A stretch of 64,000 nucleotides of DNA. Origin: Acididesulfobacillus acetoxydans (GTDB taxonomy: Bacteria > Bacillota > Desulfitobacteriia > Desulfitobacteriales > Desulfitobacteriaceae). Positions 60,868 to 64,000 of this stretch are shown here, piece after piece. The translations under genes and the position numbers were made by a program. Position 1 is the first letter of the stretch. Every line of letters begins with the position of its first letter. The DNA lies in the NCBI RefSeq assembly GCF_902729405.1, contig NZ_LR746496.1, positions 3,844,001 to 3,908,000 of the forward strand, read 5' to 3'. The notes below the pieces were generated by a model that saw nothing but the letters and a program-made list of their open reading frames with translations, was not told the origin of the DNA and did not search any database.

Positions 60868-60900
60868 CTGTCACCAGGTGCCATCTGTCACCAGGTGCCA
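60868..60900. repeat. 17 bp direct repeat CTGTCACCAGGTGCCA
   Basis: CTGTCACCAGGTGCCA starts at 60868 and again at 60885. Related GGTGCCA/TGGCACC words are common in repetitive palindromes of Clostridia; here no hairpin is obvious. TTACTACCCATTTT also repeats near 60915-60945. The rest of 60901-61204 shows no gene. Confidence 0.7.
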
Positions 60901-61204
60901 AGTTCGTCCATACTATGTTACTACCCATTTTACTACCCATTTTACTATTTTCGCTTTTCACCCGCAAAAACCCTTTTTCGCGCTTCACTTTTGCTCTTCA
61001 GCCCCGAAAAGGCCAGAGACTTAAAGCAGCAGCAGCTTTCCGTTATCTGCACCGGCCTTGCGCCTGCAGACTCTGTTGGCCGGCCATGGGCGGAGTCCTC
61101 GCGGCTTATACACTGGCCTCGCACCTCCGGACTCTATCTTTCCGATATACCAAAAAAGCCCCGTCCGACGTTCGCCGAGCGGAGCTGAGTTTGCCTGATC
61201 TTAC

Positions 61205-61633
61205 TCAATGCACCGGCTGGCGTTTCCGGCAGTCCGGGCAGAGACCATAAAACTCCAACCGATGCCCGTCAATCCTGAAACCGGTAGCATCGGACGCCTC
61301 TTGCTCCAGATGCAGCAGAGGTCGGTCGTAATCGACCACTTTGCCGCAATTTGAGCATACCACATGATAGTGATTCTCGGGGTTACCGTCAAAACGGCTG
61401 GACGTATCCCCATACGACAATTCCAGAATATGCCGGTGTTCCTTCAACATATTGAGGGTGTTGTAAATAGTTCCCAGACTGACGCCCGGAAACTTCTCCT
61501 TCACATGTTGAAAGATCTCTTCCGCCGTCGGATGCGATTTGGTCTCGAGCAGAAATTCTAAAATCGCCTGCCGCTGCGGTGTAAAGCGAACCCCTTTGCC
61601 TTTCAGCTGCCGTAAAAGTTCTACCGCGTCCAA
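61205..61633 (-). CDS. Fur-family regulator, PerR-like
   Basis: This 142-residue regulator has a winged helix with TPQRQAILEFLLETKSHPTAEEIFQHVKEKFPGVSLGTIYNTLNML, the HHVxC-type metal site in ENHYHVVCSNCGKVVDYD, and C-terminal FYGLCPDCRKRQ with the second CxxC zinc site. The length and motifs fit PerR or Fur; which metal it senses is unclear. A near-consensus promoter lies 210-240 bases upstream. The transcript has no other gene before it. Confidence 0.93.
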   Translation of the reverse strand: MDAVELLRQLKGKGVRFTPQRQAILEFLLETKSHPTAEEIFQHVKEKFPGVSLGTIYNTLNMLKEHRHILELSYGDTSSRFDGNPENHYHVVCSNCGKVVDYDRPLLHLEQEASDATGFRIDGHRLEFYGLCPDCRKRQPVH

Positions 61634-62054
61634 GTGCCCTCGTCTCCTTTATAATACGTGCGGAACTCAGCTTACTTGTTCCGCAGCGACATTCCCGCAG
61701 AAATCATGCCTCTGTCTCCAACCATATTCTCACAGACACCCTGTCCCCGTCTCTGACGTCATTACGCTGTGCCGTAAAACCGCCTCCGGTTCCCGCTTCA
61801 CAAAGATATACCGCTTCTCTTATTTGCAATCATTTTCAGTTTCATTTTAGATTAAAATTCGATTTATGTCAAGCATCCCGCATCAAGTCCGCGAAATCAT
61901 AAAGGTACCAAGTTTCGCCATGGTACTGAAAATTGCGGTGTGACATTATACGGCTTGCCAAACAAGAAATCACGACCGCACAAGCAAGCACAGCCGGCCG
62001 GCGCTGCGATCGCTGACGCGAGCAATCGGCTCAAACGTATGCATCGCGCGCCTG
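61634..62054. other. Intergenic region upstream of the Fur-family gene
   Basis: It contains the promoter at 61844-61872 and otherwise no gene. GAAAATGATTGCAAAT on the minus strand (61826-61841), just after the -10 box, resembles a Fur/PerR-type AT-rich half-site. The stretch 61900-62050 has imperfect GC-rich inverted words, but no assignable RNA. Confidence 0.45.
61844..61872 (-). promoter_or_regulatory. Strong sigma-A promoter upstream of the Fur-family gene
   Basis: TTGACA (61867-61872) and TAAAAT (61844-61849) on the minus strand, spacer 17 bases. A GAAAATGATTG word overlaps the start point and could be the target of autoregulation. The leader would be about 200 bases long. Confidence 0.85.
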
Positions 62055-62082
62055 AAAAAAGAGGAGAGCTCTCGCTCTCCTC
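62055..62082 (-). terminator. Terminator after the ferredoxin gene
   Basis: GAGGAGAGC and GCTCTCCTC form a nine-base stem with a four-base loop, followed by TTTTTT on the minus strand. It ends the transcript of the ferredoxin at 62201-62371. Confidence 0.9.
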
Positions 62083-62200
62083 CGGAAGTCCTTAACCTCG
62101 TGCCTCATGCAACCGATTTGATCAACCTCGATTCGCCTGGCCGATAAAACTTTACTTGTTTACGATGTTCCGACTGTTTAAGGTTCTGACTTCTCAGGAC

Positions 62201-62371
62201 TCAAGCTTTGACAGGCGCACCCGTTGGGCAGACCTCGGCACAAGTACCGCACTCCGTACACAGCTCAGCGTTGATGACATACTTATCGTCACCCTCGCTG
62301 ATTGCCTCCGAAGGGCACTCCGCCGCGCACGAGCCACAGGCTATACACTCGTCCGTAATAACAAAAGCCAT
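62201..62371 (-). CDS. 2[4Fe-4S] ferredoxin
   Basis: This 56-residue electron carrier has two CxxCxxCxxxCP motifs: CIACGSCAAECP near residue 9 and CTECGTCAEVCP near residue 38. The start MAFVITDECIACG follows GGGGAGG by eight bases, and the stop is at 62201-62203; a terminator lies about 120 bases further on. It is a clostridial-type low-potential ferredoxin, typical of anaerobes. No partner oxidoreductase is adjacent. Confidence 0.95.
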   Translation of the reverse strand: MAFVITDECIACGSCAAECPSEAISEGDDKYVINAELCTECGTCAEVCPTGAPVKA

Positions 62372-62590
62372 CTTTTTCTACCTCCCCTTCCCCCTCAATT
62401 AAAGTCACTATAACACAAAAGAAAGGCGGAAGGCAAGATGAAATAATCTATCGCGTCCATTAATTCGAGCAATTATGCGGTGGCGCGAACCCCGATGACA
62501 GCCGAAGTGTTGGTTGGCCTGCTCTCACAAAACCAGGCCGGTCCGTCCCGTCGAATGTCGGGCGAGGGCAAGAAAGCCGCCGCTTGTCGC
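62372..62590. other. Gap between the ferredoxin and the zinc-ribbon gene
   Basis: I see no gene on either strand; the short plus-strand frames have arginine/alanine-rich compositions that look like shadows. No terminator or promoter match stands out. Confidence 0.4.
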
Positions 62591-62746
62591 TCACACCTCG
62601 CGTTCCGGGCGATACGGCACCTGATAGAGCCTGCGCAAGCAGTGGCCGCAGTAGGGAAGCACCCGGTTCGACACCTGGTTGCGGCGAAAGACGACTGAGT
62701 TCAGATCTTCGTGCTCAAATCCACATGAGCGGCATTTTTCCAGCAT
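62591..62746 (-). CDS. Small zinc-ribbon-like protein
   Basis: From the ATG at 62746 (GAGGTG eight bases upstream) the protein is 51 residues and starts MLEKCRSCGFEHED, then PYCGHCLRRLYQVPYRPEREV. Two CxxC pairs form a probable zinc ribbon. Similar small ribbon proteins occur in Peptococcaceae. It could bind RNA or another protein; unknown. A TTG 60 bases further up is an alternative start but lacks a ribosome site. Confidence 0.7.
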   Translation of the reverse strand: MLEKCRSCGFEHEDLNSVVFRRNQVSNRVLPYCGHCLRRLYQVPYRPEREV

Positions 62747-62861
62747 CGTTTCTGCACCTCGATTTGTGTCCTTACGAACAATTGTTATCAAAAATAGTAT
62801 GCTCAAAAGACTTCTTATTTAAACGACACAAGGCTGCCTAATTTAAACGCCACAAAGCGGC

Positions 62862-64000
62862 CTAACCCAACCGTTCACTCAGAATTCCGGTCAGGTGCCC
62901 CAGAGTATAGCATTCATACATCCGGCAGTGGCTCTGGAACTGCTCGATCGTCTTGATTTCCGGCCAGCGCCGCTCCGGCAGGGTGTTCAGCCATAAGATC
63001 TCCCTCACCCGGCGGCGGATGAGAGCCAGATATTGGGCGGCCCTTTCTCCCTCCAGGGTCTGGCTGTCACTTAAAATAATAAACACCGTGCGCCGGGTAA
63101 GGACCTGTGCCTGCGTATGCACCAGCTCTTCCAGAGCAACCGCCAGATTCGTTCCGCCCCCCCAATTCTCACCGGCTGCCGGCAGGGCCTCCCGAACCAT
63201 CTCCTGAAAAGACTTCCCGCTGCGCACCTCATCCGTCAGGCGGGCCAAACGCTCGCCGAAAGCAAAGGTCTCGATACCGCTCACAACCGTGGACAGTCCG
63301 TAGATAAACTGCAGGACAAACTCCGTATATTTCACCATCGAACCCGACAGATCGCAAAGCAAGACGAACTTCGGCCGGCCCCTATGCCGGCTCCGGTAGC
63401 GCCTGGCCAGCAAAACCCCGCCATAGCGCATGTTCGCCCTCAGAGTGCGGCGCATATCGATCCCGCCCCGGCGCCGATCCGCCTGATAGCGGCGGGAAAT
63501 TTGGCCGGCGAGGCGTTCGGTCAGGCGGCGAATCAGATCCGCCACCTTGGGCCAATCCTCGGGAGCGATCTTCTTCAAATCTTGGGATAAATATGCTAAC
63601 TCCTGGCGCCTGATCGCCTCTTCCACTTCGGATAGGACTCCGTTGGCTTCACCCGGAGGAAGCAAAGGAAAATCCTCGCCCAAGCGGTGGCGCCAGTATT
63701 CGAGCGAGCCCCGCACAGTCCGCTCCAGGATCGGCTGAAAGGCATGGTCCACCGGGATTCCGCTCTTCATTCCCTCCGAAGATTTTGCCAAAAAACTCCT
63801 CAGGCGTTCTTTTTCCTCCTCAGGCAGCCGGGCGTAGACCGTCCGCTCTTCCTCGCTGAGCGCGAGTTCCCGGCCTTGGAAGCGCAGCTCTTCATGCGTC
63901 TGCCCGATGTCTTCCCGCCATTGGGCTGCTTTTTTTTCCGCCTCTTCCTGCCAGGCTTTCTTTTGGTCCGGAGGCGCAAAATAGGCGCGGAAGGCTTCCT
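62862..64000 (-). CDS. VWA-domain protein, N-terminus beyond the window
   Basis: The frame stays open to the right edge, so at least 379 residues are present and the start is outside. The first about 80 visible residues are very charged (EEAEKKAAQWREDIGQTHEEL). The VWA domain carries the MIDAS site DLSGS in LLCDLSGSMVKYTEF, GGGTNL and LSDS, near the last 170 residues. The family (CoxE-like) works with MoxR AAA ATPases in metal-centre or complex assembly; no partner is in the window. A TTG at 63791 is a possible internal start, but the upstream frame is coding in character. Confidence 0.88.
   Translation of the reverse strand, partial: EAFRAYFAPPDQKKAWQEEAEKKAAQWREDIGQTHEELRFQGRELALSEEERTVYARLPEEEKERLRSFLAKSSEGMKSGIPVDHAFQPILERTVRGSLEYWRHRLGEDFPLLPPGEANGVLSEVEEAIRRQELAYLSQDLKKIAPEDWPKVADLIRRLTERLAGQISRRYQADRRRGGIDMRRTLRANMRYGGVLLARRYRSRHRGRPKFVLLCDLSGSMVKYTEFVLQFIYGLSTVVSGIETFAFGERLARLTDEVRSGKSFQEMVREALPAAGENWGGGTNLAVALEELVHTQAQVLTRRTVFIILSDSQTLEGERAAQYLALIRRRVREILWLNTLPERRWPEIKTIEQFQSHCRMYECYTLGHLTGILSERLG

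Overview
The window is a roughly 64 kb piece of a chromosome from an endospore-forming, flagellated member of the Clostridia. The gene content and order look like Peptococcaceae/Desulfitobacteriaceae relatives, but this placement is inferred from gene order and protein motifs, not from a search. Supporting points are spoIIGA-sigE-sigG beside the division cluster, a SpoVD-type penicillin-binding protein with a PASTA domain, a MurE with the DNPR motif expected for meso-diaminopimelate wall, an ileS T-box element, a tandem glycine riboswitch, and many TTG/GTG starts in GC-rich DNA. Almost every gene lies on the minus strand, so transcription runs from high to low coordinates.

Layout from the left edge. 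1-6000: a radical SAM gene cut by the edge, then gcvPB, gcvPA, gcvH and gcvT (glycine cleavage) behind a tandem glycine riboswitch with a terminator. 6063-10320: a small plus-strand protein, a soluble chemotaxis-type receptor, and ileS with a T-box tail that touches the stop codon of the gene before it. 10318-17052: divIVA, yggT, sepF, yggS, a HlyD-like protein, a PhoR/PhoP-type two-component pair and pgeF. 17598-20400: ylmC, sigG, sigE, spoIIGA. 20660-40278: the dcw cell wall and division cluster read backwards (mraZ, rsmH, ftsL, spoVD, murE, murF, mraY, murD, spoVE, murG, a degenerate Mur-ligase-like gene where murC is expected, murB, murA, ftsQ, sbp, ftsZ), with MraZ operator boxes at its head. 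40434-47202: a plus-strand membrane protein and a ribose operon rbsR-D-A-C-B-K with promoter and two palindromic operators. 47461-51383: dihydrolipoamide dehydrogenase, DUF4363, a YetF-like protein and a CBS pair. 51796-56277: a cell-wall-binding/LRR surface protein and two flagellar rod/hook genes. 56865-64000: DUF1858, a MetE/UroD-like enzyme, a GH2-like membrane protein that seems to lack its catalytic acid, a Fur-family regulator, a 56-residue ferredoxin, a zinc-ribbon peptide and a VWA protein cut by the right edge.

How it fits together: gcvT/H/PA/PB plus lpd give a complete glycine cleavage system, and the radical SAM gene may supply lipoylation of GcvH. The dcw and ylm genes give wall precursor synthesis, septation (FtsZ with SepF, no ftsA seen here) and the mother-cell/forespore sigma switch.

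The most unusual features are: the Mur-ligase pseudoenzyme at the murC position; short tandem-repeat arrays at many gene ends, several running into coding sequence; nine back-to-back decamers after lpd; a T-box antiterminator whose aptamer would have to lie inside an upstream gene; and a dispersed intergenic element present twice in opposite orientation.
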